A stretch of 38,967 bases of DNA from positions 1-38,967 of the forward strand of contig JAFTWV010000091.1 in the NCBI GenBank assembly GCA_017465155.1, read 5' to 3'. How positions within the stretch are numbered: the first letter of the stretch is position 1; every line of letters starts with the position of its first letter. Below the pieces are notes generated by a model. That model searched no databases. It was not told the origin of the DNA and saw only the letters and a program-made list of their open reading frames with translations. Positions 7,231-15,012 of this stretch are shown here, in pieces. The translations under genes were made by a program, and so were the position numbers. This stretch comes from Clostridia bacterium. Its GTDB lineage: Bacteria > Bacillota > Clostridia > Christensenellales > Aristaeellaceae.

Positions 7231-8247
7231 ATGATTATCGTTTTGAAGCAGGGAACCACCCGTCAGGAAATTGACTACGTAACCAATGTAATCGTCAGCA
7301 AGGGCTCCATCACTGTCAATCCCATGATCGGCAATGACCTGACAATCCTCGGCCTGATCGGCGACACGAGCCGTATCGATCCGGCGCAGATTGAATCCCT
7401 GCGCTGCGTGGAACGCATCATGAAGGTGGCCGAGCCCTTCAAAAAGGCGAACCGCATGTTCCATCCCGGTCCCTCCGAGGTGAAGGTCGGTGATACGTTC
7501 GTCGGCGGCAGCAAGCTGGCTGTTATGGCCGGCCCCTGCTCCGTGGAATCCGAGGCGCAGATCGAGGAGGTTGCACGGTCTGTGAAGGCTTCCGGCGCGA
7601 CAATCCTGCGCGGCGGCGCGTTCAAGCCCCGTACCAGCCCCTACTCCTTCCAGGGTCTGGAGTACCGCGGCCTTGATCTGCTCTGCCACGCCCGTGAGAT
7701 CACCGGTCTGCCCATCGTCACCGAGCTGATGTCGCCTTATGATATTGACAAGTTCGAGGATCAGGTGGACTGCATTCAGGTCGGCGCGCGCAACATGCAG
7801 AACTTCGATCTGCTCAAGCGTCTTGGCAAAACGAACAAGCCCATCCTCCTCAAGCGCGGCCTTTCCGCAACCATCGAAGAGTGGCTCATGTCCGCCGAGT
7901 ACATCATGGCTGGCGGCAACGAAAACATCATCCTGTGTGAACGCGGCATCCGCACATTTGAAACCTACACTCGCAACACCACCGACCTTTCCGCCATCTG
8001 CGCCGTCAAGAAGCTCAGCCATCTGCCTGTCATTGTTGACCCCAGCCACGCCACAGGTAAGTACTGGATGGTACGGCCTCTGGCCCGTGCTGCCATCGCA
8101 GTTGGCGCAGACGGCCTGATGATCGAGGTGCATAACGATCCGGCCCATGCCCTGTGCGACGGCGCGCAGTCCATCAAGCCCGACGCTTTCGCCGAAGTCA
8201 TGGCAGACATCCGGAATATTGCCAAGGCTGTGGGCCGCGAGCTCTGA
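7231..8247 (+). CDS. aroF: 3-deoxy-7-phosphoheptulonate (DAHP) synthase, type I-beta
   Basis: First enzyme of the shikimate pathway; condenses phosphoenolpyruvate with erythrose 4-phosphate. The 338-residue product has an N-terminal ferredoxin-like domain of about 70 residues (MIIVLKQGTTRQEID), which in relatives mediates feedback inhibition by Tyr/Phe, followed by the barrel with GPCSVES (101-107), GGAFKPRTSPYSFQG (128-142), QVGARNMQNF and VDPSHATGK. GAGGAGG sits 10 bases before the ATG. It is preceded by a Tyr/Phe leader-peptide attenuator, so both enzyme activity and transcription are probably sensitive to aromatic amino acids. aroB follows 95 bases later. Confidence 0.96.
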   Translation: MIIVLKQGTTRQEIDYVTNVIVSKGSITVNPMIGNDLTILGLIGDTSRIDPAQIESLRCVERIMKVAEPFKKANRMFHPGPSEVKVGDTFVGGSKLAVMAGPCSVESEAQIEEVARSVKASGATILRGGAFKPRTSPYSFQGLEYRGLDLLCHAREITGLPIVTELMSPYDIDKFEDQVDCIQVGARNMQNFDLLKRLGKTNKPILLKRGLSATIEEWLMSAEYIMAGGNENIILCERGIRTFETYTRNTTDLSAICAVKKLSHLPVIVDPSHATGKYWMVRPLARAAIAVGADGLMIEVHNDPAHALCDGAQSIKPDAFAEVMADIRNIAKAVGREL

Positions 8248-8342
8248 TACAAACGCTGAACATAGCGTGCGGACAACGCCCGTCCCACCAGATTCAATGA
8301 AGTATTGTGCATTAAGAATTCCAAATTCAACAGGAGTCTGTC

Positions 8343-9416
8343 ATGGAAAAGATCATTGTTCCGCTGGGTACGCGTTCCTACCCCATCCACATCGGCGCAG
8401 GTCTGCTGGACAGCCTCGGCGTCTATGTACGTGAAGCGCTGGGGGATATCACCGTGGCTGTGGTGACGGATGATAACGTCGCCCCCCTGTACCTCGGGCG
8501 GGCCGTCCGTTCCCTGCAATCAGCAGGACTCACTGTGAAGTCCATCACCCTGCCGCACGGCGAAACGACCAAGTGCCTCAATCGCCTTTCTGACCTGTAC
8601 AATTTTCTCTGCCATGCGCGCATCACCCGCAGGGACGCGGTGATCGCCCTTGGCGGCGGCGTTATCGGCGATCTGACCGGTCTGGCAGCGGCAACCTTCC
8701 TGCGCGGCGTGCATTTTGTGCAGCTTCCGACCACGCTGCTGGCTCAGGTGGATTCCTCCGTGGGCGGTAAAGTGGCTGTCGATCTGCCGCAGGGCAAGAA
8801 CCTCGTCGGCGCTTTTTATCAGCCCGACCTTGTGCTCATCGACCCTGATACGCTGAACACCCTGACGGATGAATTCTGGCGCGACGGTCTGGGCGAGGTG
8901 GTCAAGTATGGCTGCATCAACGACGCAGCGCTCTTCGCCCTGCTGGAGGAATGCGCTCCCGGCGGGCGCGAAGCACTGATGACCCGGATCGAAACGATCC
9001 TGCAGCATTGCGTGCAGGCCAAGGCCGACGTGGTCGCGCAGGACGAGCGGGATACCGGGCTGCGCATGACGCTGAATTTCGGCCATACCATCGCTCATGC
9101 CGTGGAAACCTGCCAGCACTATGAGGGGCTGCGCCACGGCGAGGCTGTCAGTCTTGGCATGCATATCATTACCCGTCTGACGGAAGCCCGCGGCATCACC
9201 GCCCCCGGCACCGCCGATCGGCTTGATGCGCTGCTGACTGCCTTGAACATGCCCATGCAGCTGCCCGCCATCCCCGAGGCTGATCTGCTTGCCGCCATGG
9301 GCATGGATAAGAAGTCTGCCGGCAAAACGCTGCGTGTCATCGTCCTTCAGGAGATCGGCCGATGTCATATTCATCCCACAGATGTATCTTTTTTCAACGG
9401 AATGACATCCGCATAA
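8343..9416 (+). CDS. aroB: 3-dehydroquinate synthase
   Basis: Second shikimate step: converts DAHP to 3-dehydroquinate using NAD and a divalent metal. The 357-residue length is normal. Visible motifs are the nucleotide-binding IALGGGVIGDLTGLAAATFLRG, QLPTTLLAQVDSSVGGKVAVD, QGKNLVGAFYQP, WRDGLGEVVKYG (a metal-binding Glu) and NFGHTIAHAVE with HGEAVSLGM (metal-binding His residues). AGGAG lies 7 bases before the ATG at 8343. It follows aroF in the same direction with no terminator between them, so the attenuator upstream of aroF should control both. Confidence 0.97.
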   Translation: MEKIIVPLGTRSYPIHIGAGLLDSLGVYVREALGDITVAVVTDDNVAPLYLGRAVRSLQSAGLTVKSITLPHGETTKCLNRLSDLYNFLCHARITRRDAVIALGGGVIGDLTGLAAATFLRGVHFVQLPTTLLAQVDSSVGGKVAVDLPQGKNLVGAFYQPDLVLIDPDTLNTLTDEFWRDGLGEVVKYGCINDAALFALLEECAPGGREALMTRIETILQHCVQAKADVVAQDERDTGLRMTLNFGHTIAHAVETCQHYEGLRHGEAVSLGMHIITRLTEARGITAPGTADRLDALLTALNMPMQLPAIPEADLLAAMGMDKKSAGKTLRVIVLQEIGRCHIHPTDVSFFNGMTSA

Positions 9417-9458
9417 TTGTGCACATCCGACAATTTGCAACAAATTTTACAAACTCCC

Positions 9459-9487
9459 TTTTCAAATTCCACTGTTTCGATTACAAT
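9459..9487 (+). promoter_or_regulatory. Possible weak promoter in the aroB-araC gap
   Basis: TTTTCA (9459-9464), a 17-base spacer and TACAAT (9482-9487) in an AT-rich patch right after aroB. The match is moderate. Its start point would lie just before the hairpin at 9506. Confidence 0.35.
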
Positions 9488-9505
9488 ATAAGATAGCCGG
9501 TTTAT

Positions 9506-9546
9506 GCGGCACGCCCATTTTGATGGATGGGCGCGGCCGCTTTTTT
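9506..9546 (+). terminator. Strong intrinsic terminator
   Basis: GCGGC (9506-9510) with GCCGC (9536-9540) and CGCCCAT (9512-9518) with ATGGGCG (9527-9533), followed by six T (9541-9546). It ends the aro operon and lies 36 bases before the AraC-type gene. Confidence 0.85.
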
Positions 9547-9582
9547 CGTGATAATTCAATGCTGAACATAGTGGAGGGCACA

Positions 9583-10662
9583 ATGCTCACTGAACGCGAA
9601 AGCACGCTGACACAGGCGATGGCAGCATTGCTGGCAGGCGATACACTGTTTTCACCACTGGATGAGACGGGCGTGCATGCATGGCGTCTGATCCGCTGGG
9701 AGGCGGACGTCCCCCTGACGGATGATCAGCGCGAAGCTCTGCTGGAAGGCGTGGAGGACACCCTGTCCCCCGCCGGTGCTGCCGCCGCCTGCTTCGCCGC
9801 AGACGGCGACGTGATGACCATCATGCTGGCACTGACCCGTTTTCCTGCAAAGGTGCATCGGGATACAATCCTGTGGCTGTGCGCCCGCTCCCTGATGGAG
9901 CATGCTTCGGTTAATCTTGAACAGGACGGCACGATGTTCATCGGAGAGGAATTCGCCCATGCTCCGCAATGGCTGGAGCATCTCGCGCCCATGCGGGAGA
10001 TCTCCGACTGGTGGAACCGTGTCTCGCCCATCGACGGCAGCAGCGCCCACAGCCACCGCAAGCAGCTGCAGACAAGCATCAAGCGCCGCCAATATGCAAC
10101 GCTGGGCGGATATGTATCCCGCGTGCTGCGGACGGAAGCGGAGCTGAGCCGGGTATGCTTCGGCTTTATTCCGCTGGTCGTCGAGGCTGTCTGGAGTCAG
10201 CACGCAGAGCTTTCCCTGCGCCGTCTGACAGAAGGGCTTCGGCTGAGTGACATGGCGCGCCATCCCCGGGAAGCCTTGCTGAACTGGCTTGTTTCCCTGC
10301 AGCCAATCCTGCGTTCCTGCCCGGCCAAAATGAACAGCGCGCCCATCGAACGGGTGATCGAATCCATTCGGCAGGATTGCTCGCTGCCTTATTCTCAGGC
10401 GAACCTTAGCCGGTCGCTGGGGCTGACCCCGGCTTATTTCTGCCGCCTTTTCCACGAAAAGACCGGTCAGCACTTCTCCACCTTTCTCACCCGCACTCGC
10501 ATGGAAAAGGCCCAGTACCTCCTGTCTGATAACAGCGGCCTGTCCCTGTCTGAAATCAGCGCCAGCTGCGGATATCCCAACAAGAGCTATTTCTGCCAGG
10601 TGTTCAAGAAGTACACCGGTATGACCCCCGGTGAATACGAGGCTGCGTCAAAGGACGTATAA
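9583..10662 (+). CDS. AraC family transcriptional regulator
   Basis: A 359-residue protein whose last ~105 residues form the two helix-turn-helix AraC DNA-binding domain: CSLPYSQANLSRSLGLTPAYFCRLFHEKTG, then LTRTRMEKAQYLLSDNSGLSLSEISASCGYPNKSYFCQVFKKYTGMTPGEY. The N-terminal ~250 residues resemble no sensor domain I can name and show no membrane segment. ATG 9583 is chosen because GTGGAGG lies 5 bases upstream; earlier ATGs at 9520 and 9559 fall in or near the terminator and lack a ribosome site. Its targets are unknown. It lies alone between two terminators. Confidence 0.9.
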   Translation: MLTERESTLTQAMAALLAGDTLFSPLDETGVHAWRLIRWEADVPLTDDQREALLEGVEDTLSPAGAAAACFAADGDVMTIMLALTRFPAKVHRDTILWLCARSLMEHASVNLEQDGTMFIGEEFAHAPQWLEHLAPMREISDWWNRVSPIDGSSAHSHRKQLQTSIKRRQYATLGGYVSRVLRTEAELSRVCFGFIPLVVEAVWSQHAELSLRRLTEGLRLSDMARHPREALLNWLVSLQPILRSCPAKMNSAPIERVIESIRQDCSLPYSQANLSRSLGLTPAYFCRLFHEKTGQHFSTFLTRTRMEKAQYLLSDNSGLSLSEISASCGYPNKSYFCQVFKKYTGMTPGEYEAASKDV

Positions 10663-10673
10663 ATATCTTCCAT

Positions 10674-10704
10674 ACGGATGATAATGTAGCTATCATCCGT
10701 TTTT
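10674..10704 (+). terminator. Intrinsic terminator after the AraC-type gene
   Basis: Perfect 10-bp arms ACGGATGATA (10674-10683) and 10691-10700, with five T at 10700-10704. Confidence 0.85.
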
Positions 10705-10754
10705 GTGATGAGAGAAACATGATCCCGACCAAACCTCAGGGAGGCTGTGTATCG

Positions 10755-12557
10755 ATGAAACGAATCCTGCGGGCACTCTGCCTGCTGCTGTGCCTTGTAC
10801 TGCTGCCTCTGTCCGCCCCGGCGGAAACGGCTGCCCCCGGAGAATCGCCCGCCCCCAGCGTCCGCGTACTGCTGCGCCGCCTGAATCTGACGGACCGGGT
10901 CGATCTTGTGCTGGATGGCGTATATACCGCTGCGCTGGGTGAAGATGTATCCATGGCTTTTCCGCAGGGCAGCAAGGTTACGGTACTCATCCGCGAAGGC
11001 GAGTTGTACCTGTTCTATCAGGGTATGAGCCTGCATGTGGGCAGCAGCATCACCCTGATCCGCAACGAAAGCGGCGACAACGCCCGTACCGGCCTCCGCT
11101 TTGACGAAAACGGCAACCTCTATCCCGGTCATCTGGCGCTCTCTGTCAAAGATGGCCTGCTCCATCCGATCCTGACGCTCTCCGTAGAGGATTACCTGCT
11201 CGGCGTAGTACCCTACGAAATGAGCGAAAGCTTCCCGCTGGAGGCACTGAAGGCGCAGGCAGTCTGCGCCCGTACCTACGCGCTGAGCAAGATTGACCCT
11301 GCCCGTGATTATGACGTGGTTGATACCACCAATGATCAGGTGTTCAAAGGCGTAAACTACAACTACACCAATGCAGTCCGGGCAGTAAGAGAAACCGCCG
11401 GCGTGGTCGGCACCTACAAGGGCAATCTGGCCATCTGCTATTACAGCGCTTCCAACGGCGGACAGACAGAGCTGGTCGAGAATGTCTGGAGCGGCCGGGG
11501 CGATTGGAACTACTACGCCATGACCGACGATCCTTATGATCTGGAAAACCCTGAAAGCATTGTCCGCACGGCGAAGATCGCCAAGAACGGCGCCGTCAGC
11601 GACAGCCTCAGATCCATCCTCTTCTCCTATATCCTGCCTGACATGGTACAGCAGGGTTTTGTTGCAAACGCTGAGAACCTCCGCATCGACAGCATCAGCG
11701 CCATGTCTCTCGGCGGCCCGGAATTCGAGGAGCCCAGCCGCTATATGACCGAGCTGACGCTGACCTTCGCATGGTCAGGCCGCAGGGTGGTCGACGCCGC
11801 ATCTGCCGTGCCCTCTCCTACCGGTACCCCGGACGTGGAATACTATTTCTTCGCAACACCCGAGCCCACGCATACCCCCATCCCGACCTCCACACCCGAA
11901 CCCACGACCACGCCCGAACCTGTTCGGATGCTGACGGACTTCCAGCCTGCTTCCGAACCCGCAACCGTAACCATCGACATTTTCCCCGAGGTTATCCGGG
12001 ACTTGAACCTGTCCATCTCCGGCTCGGACAACGAAATGCTGACCCTGACGGAAAATGACACGCACTACATCCTGCAGGCCCGCCGCTACGGCCACGGCGT
12101 CGGCATGAGCCAGCGCGGCGCACAATGGATGGCCGGGAAATACGGAAAGCTGTACCACGAGATCATGTCGTTCTACTATCCCGGCATGACGCTGATGCGC
12201 GTACAGTCCGGCGCACCGGTACTTCCTACAGCCCCGATGGTGCTGGCAGCAACACCCGCGCCTCCTGCCACGCCCACCCCGCGCCCCACCCTGATGCCCG
12301 TCACCGCCGCAGAACTTCCGCAGGGCGCTTACCTTGCCAAGGTCGCCAACATCGACGATGACAGCAGCCTCAACCTGCGCCTTGAGCCCTCTCAGGCCAG
12401 CGAGGTTCTGCGCAGGCTATACAAGCATCAGCAGCTCATCGTGCTGGAGGTCTGCGAAGATCCTGCATGGGTCAAGGTCAAGACCGATGTGATCGAAGGC
12501 TATGTGATGGTTTCCTTCCTCGAGCCAATCAGCGCGACTGCCACGCCTGCTCCCTGA
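10755..12557 (+). CDS. Secreted SpoIID/LytB-domain protein with SH3-like C-terminus
   Basis: A 600-residue exported protein. Residues 1-23 are a signal peptide ending near APAE. The SpoIID core begins at LSVEDYLLGVVPYEMSESF with LEALKAQAVCARTYAL, the hallmark of the lytic transglycosylase family acting on peptidoglycan, and returns at RYGHGVGMSQRGAQWMA after a Thr/Pro-rich linker (about 374-395). A second Thr/Pro linker leads to a bacterial SH3-like domain (LNLRLEPSQASEVL, about 535-592). GGGAGG lies 10 bases before ATG 10755. Family members cut denuded glycan during sporulation or remodel the vegetative wall; the SH3 tail suggests wall binding. Not assigned to SpoIID itself because of the linkers and the lack of sporulation neighbours. 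Confidence 0.9.
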   Translation: MKRILRALCLLLCLVLLPLSAPAETAAPGESPAPSVRVLLRRLNLTDRVDLVLDGVYTAALGEDVSMAFPQGSKVTVLIREGELYLFYQGMSLHVGSSITLIRNESGDNARTGLRFDENGNLYPGHLALSVKDGLLHPILTLSVEDYLLGVVPYEMSESFPLEALKAQAVCARTYALSKIDPARDYDVVDTTNDQVFKGVNYNYTNAVRAVRETAGVVGTYKGNLAICYYSASNGGQTELVENVWSGRGDWNYYAMTDDPYDLENPESIVRTAKIAKNGAVSDSLRSILFSYILPDMVQQGFVANAENLRIDSISAMSLGGPEFEEPSRYMTELTLTFAWSGRRVVDAASAVPSPTGTPDVEYYFFATPEPTHTPIPTSTPEPTTTPEPVRMLTDFQPASEPATVTIDIFPEVIRDLNLSISGSDNEMLTLTENDTHYILQARRYGHGVGMSQRGAQWMAGKYGKLYHEIMSFYYPGMTLMRVQSGAPVLPTAPMVLAATPAPPATPTPRPTLMPVTAAELPQGAYLAKVANIDDDSSLNLRLEPSQASEVLRRLYKHQQLIVLEVCEDPAWVKVKTDVIEGYVMVSFLEPISATATPAP

Positions 12558-12606
12558 ACAAAGTCCCATCGCCAGCCCCAGAATGTATGATATTTGGGCG
12601 AAACAG

Positions 12607-12638
12607 CAGCAAGCCACGCCGGATCGTGTGGCTTGCTG
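12607..12638 (+). terminator. Intrinsic terminator
   Basis: Perfect 11-bp arms CAGCAAGCCAC (12607-12617) and 12628-12638, followed by TTTTGTTT. It closes the SpoIID-like gene. Confidence 0.85.
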
Positions 12639-12689
12639 TTTTGTTTGGCAGTGATCAAATGAACGCTGAAAACCGGAAGTTGTTTTGGT

Positions 12690-12767
12690 GGCTATGCATT
12701 TTCTCCCATGCAGAATCAATTCGCGCAGGGAGCCGCCGGGGGGAAGCAAAAACAATGCTTCCCCCGG
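12690..12767. repeat. Dispersed intergenic repeat, copy 1
   Basis: The stretch with GCATTTTCTCCCATGCAGAA followed by a GCCGCCGGGGGGAAGC block closely matches 26038-26092. It ends in a hairpin, CCGGGGGGAAGCA (12736-12748) with TGCTTCCCCCGG (12756-12767). No gene covers it. Confidence 0.6.
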
Positions 12768-12781
12768 ACCGGACTTTTCAG

Positions 12782-12811
12782 TTGACATCCTCCACCCGCC
12801 CGCGGTATCAT
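12782..12811 (+). promoter_or_regulatory. Promoter of the APH-like gene
   Basis: TTGACA (12782-12787), an 18-base spacer and TATCAT (12806-12811), 31 bases before the start codon. Confidence 0.7.
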
Positions 12812-12841
12812 GTTCACAACTGATACACCGGAGGAAAGGAC

Positions 12842-13828
12842 ATGCTGTTCCATCATATTTGTGAATCCCTGCACCTTGGCACACCGCTCTCTGCGCCTGT
12901 TCCTCTGCACGGCGGCTATACCCACCGTATGTACAGCCTGCTCACCGACTGCGGCCATTATGCCATAAAGCTGCTGAATCCGGAGATCATGCAGCGCACC
13001 GATGCACTGGAAAACTACCATCAGGCAGAGACCTTCGAGGCACGCCTTGAGCAGGCGTCGCCGCTTTGCCAGTCCCATCTCCTCCCCGCCCGGCTGATCA
13101 ACGGCCGCAAGCTGCATTGCATCGACGGGCAGTATGTATACATCTTCGATTATTTTGACGGAAAGGTTCTGCCGGAGGATTGCATCACGCCTCTCCACTG
13201 CGAACAAATGGGCTGTATGCTGTCAGCCATCCACGCTATTGATCATCGGGAGCTCACCGGAGAGCCGGACCATCCGGAGCCCATCAACTGGCACGCCCTT
13301 GCTGACGCACTCCTCGCAGATGAGGAGGCCCATACCGACGGTCTTGCACTGCGTTCTGCCATTCCCATGCTCGTCCGCGTCACTGCTGCCGCAGAGTCAG
13401 CCGCTCTGCAGCTCCCGCGGGTGCAGACCATCTGCCACAACGACATGGACGCAAAGAACGTCCTATGGCAGGGCCGCGACTACCGCATCATTGATCTGGA
13501 ATGTCTCGGCTGGGGGGATCCGGTGCAGGAGCTGCTCGATCTCGCTGTTTCCTGGGGCGGCTGGCCGCTGGAGGAAGCGCGCTTCAAGAGCTTCATCCGC
13601 GGTTATTGTTCCGCTGGCGCAGCGCTTCCCGGCGCCTTGTCCCTTCACTACGACAGCCGCCGCAACCATATCGACTGGCTGGCCTACAATGCTTCACGCG
13701 CCCTGTCCGGCGACCCGGCGGAACGTACCGTAGGCCGATCGCAAATTGGCGAAACCATTGCCAAGATCGAAAGCGACCAGCAGAATCGCACGCTGGTGCT
13801 GCAGTGGCTATCGGAGCTTCAGCCCTGA
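12842..13828 (+). CDS. Aminoglycoside phosphotransferase (APH)-fold kinase
   Basis: A 328-residue cytoplasmic protein of the APH/choline kinase fold. Brenner's motif is ICHNDMDAKNVLW (His199, Asp201, Asn206) and the metal-binding loop is IIDLEC. The N-terminal lobe has the substrate-proximal GGYTHRMYSL and the ATP-binding lysine region HYAIKLLN. GGAGG is 8 bases before the ATG. The family phosphorylates hydroxyls of small molecules such as homoserine, choline, sugars or antibiotics; nothing here shows resistance. It has its own promoter and lies 50 bases upstream of sbcD, so it may be cotranscribed with the nuclease genes by chance. Confidence 0.85.
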   Translation: MLFHHICESLHLGTPLSAPVPLHGGYTHRMYSLLTDCGHYAIKLLNPEIMQRTDALENYHQAETFEARLEQASPLCQSHLLPARLINGRKLHCIDGQYVYIFDYFDGKVLPEDCITPLHCEQMGCMLSAIHAIDHRELTGEPDHPEPINWHALADALLADEEAHTDGLALRSAIPMLVRVTAAAESAALQLPRVQTICHNDMDAKNVLWQGRDYRIIDLECLGWGDPVQELLDLAVSWGGWPLEEARFKSFIRGYCSAGAALPGALSLHYDSRRNHIDWLAYNASRALSGDPAERTVGRSQIGETIAKIESDQQNRTLVLQWLSELQP

Positions 13829-13878
13829 TGGGCATGCAGCGCATCCATCTGACCGCATTCCTACACGAGGTGACAAAA

Positions 13879-15012
13879 ATGAAATTTCTCCATCTTGCAG
13901 ATCTGCATCTGGGCAAGCAGATCAACGATCTCTCTCTGCTGGCCGACCAGGAAGCAATCCTTGAGCAAATCGCCTCAATCGCAGAAGCTGAACAGGCAGA
14001 TGCCGTGCTGATTGCGGGCGATGTATACCAGAGGTCGTCGCCTCAGGCCGAAGCCATGGCTCTCTTCGACCGCTTCGTCTCCCGGCTTTCAGCGCTCGGG
14101 ATGAAGGTGTTCATCATCAGCGGCAACCATGACTCAGCGCTGCGCATTTCCTATTTTGCGTCCCTCGTCAAGGATGCAGGCGTGTATGTGACGCAGGCCT
14201 TCGACGGTCATTTGCAGAGCGTATCTCTAAAGGATCAGGAAGGCGAAATTGTTGTCTGGATGCTGCCATTCCTTCGTCCGGCGCAGGTGAAGCGCCATCT
14301 GCCCGATGTGAAGATCGGCAATTGCCAGGACGCCGTGGATGCCGTGCTGCAAACCGCTGACATCGATCCGCAGAAACGGAATATCCTCCTGTGCCATCAA
14401 TTCATCACCGGCTGCGAAACCTCCGATTCCGAGGAGCACAGTGTGGGCGGGCTGGACAATATCAGCGCATCCGTCTTTGACGCCTTCGATTATGTGGCGC
14501 TGGGGCACATCCACAAGCCGCAGCGCATCCTCCGCGATACCCTGCGCTATGCCGGGTCACCGCTGAAATACTCTTTCTCCGAGGTAACGCACAAAAAAAG
14601 CGTCACCATCGTAGACATGCAGGCAAAGGGCTGCATACAGCTGCACACTGTACCGCTTCAGCCCCGGCGCGACATGCGTCTTGTAGACGGCATGCTGGAG
14701 GAAATCACGAGCTTGCCCTATTCCGAGGATTATGTCTGGATCACGGTACATGACGAGCTTGTCCCGCCGGACGCCAAGGTCACGCTGTCCGTCAATTTCC
14801 CGAATATGCTGAAGTTCTCCGTTATCAACTCCCGCACGAAGCTTGATATTGACATTCAGGCTGCCGAGCGCGTGGAGAGCAAGACGCTCCCCGAGCTATT
14901 CTCCGACTTTTACCGCCTGCAGAACAATGATCAGCAGCCAGGTGAAAAGCACATGAAGATCCTGAACAAGGTGATTCAGGAATTGGAGGAAACGCCCCAT
15001 GAAGCCCGTTAA
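13879..15012 (+). CDS. sbcD: Exonuclease SbcCD, nuclease subunit D (Mre11 homologue)
   Basis: The Mn-dependent nuclease half of SbcCD, which opens DNA hairpins and trims blocked ends. The 377-residue product has the calcineurin-type phosphoesterase motifs in order: DLH (Asp8, His10), GDVY (47-50), GNHD (82-85), LCHQF and GHIHKPQ, then the SbcD C-terminal domain. ATG 13879 is preferred because GAGG lies 8 bases upstream and the protein aligns from its first residue. The 3' end overlaps sbcC by 14 bases, so the two subunits are translationally coupled. Confidence 0.96.
   Translation: MKFLHLADLHLGKQINDLSLLADQEAILEQIASIAEAEQADAVLIAGDVYQRSSPQAEAMALFDRFVSRLSALGMKVFIISGNHDSALRISYFASLVKDAGVYVTQAFDGHLQSVSLKDQEGEIVVWMLPFLRPAQVKRHLPDVKIGNCQDAVDAVLQTADIDPQKRNILLCHQFITGCETSDSEEHSVGGLDNISASVFDAFDYVALGHIHKPQRILRDTLRYAGSPLKYSFSEVTHKKSVTIVDMQAKGCIQLHTVPLQPRRDMRLVDGMLEEITSLPYSEDYVWITVHDELVPPDAKVTLSVNFPNMLKFSVINSRTKLDIDIQAAERVESKTLPELFSDFYRLQNNDQQPGEKHMKILNKVIQELEETPHEAR

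Noticed and set aside
12842-13828. APH-like gene as an antibiotic resistance gene
   Set aside because: The fold is shared by many metabolic kinases; no aminoglycoside-specific features or mobile context are visible.
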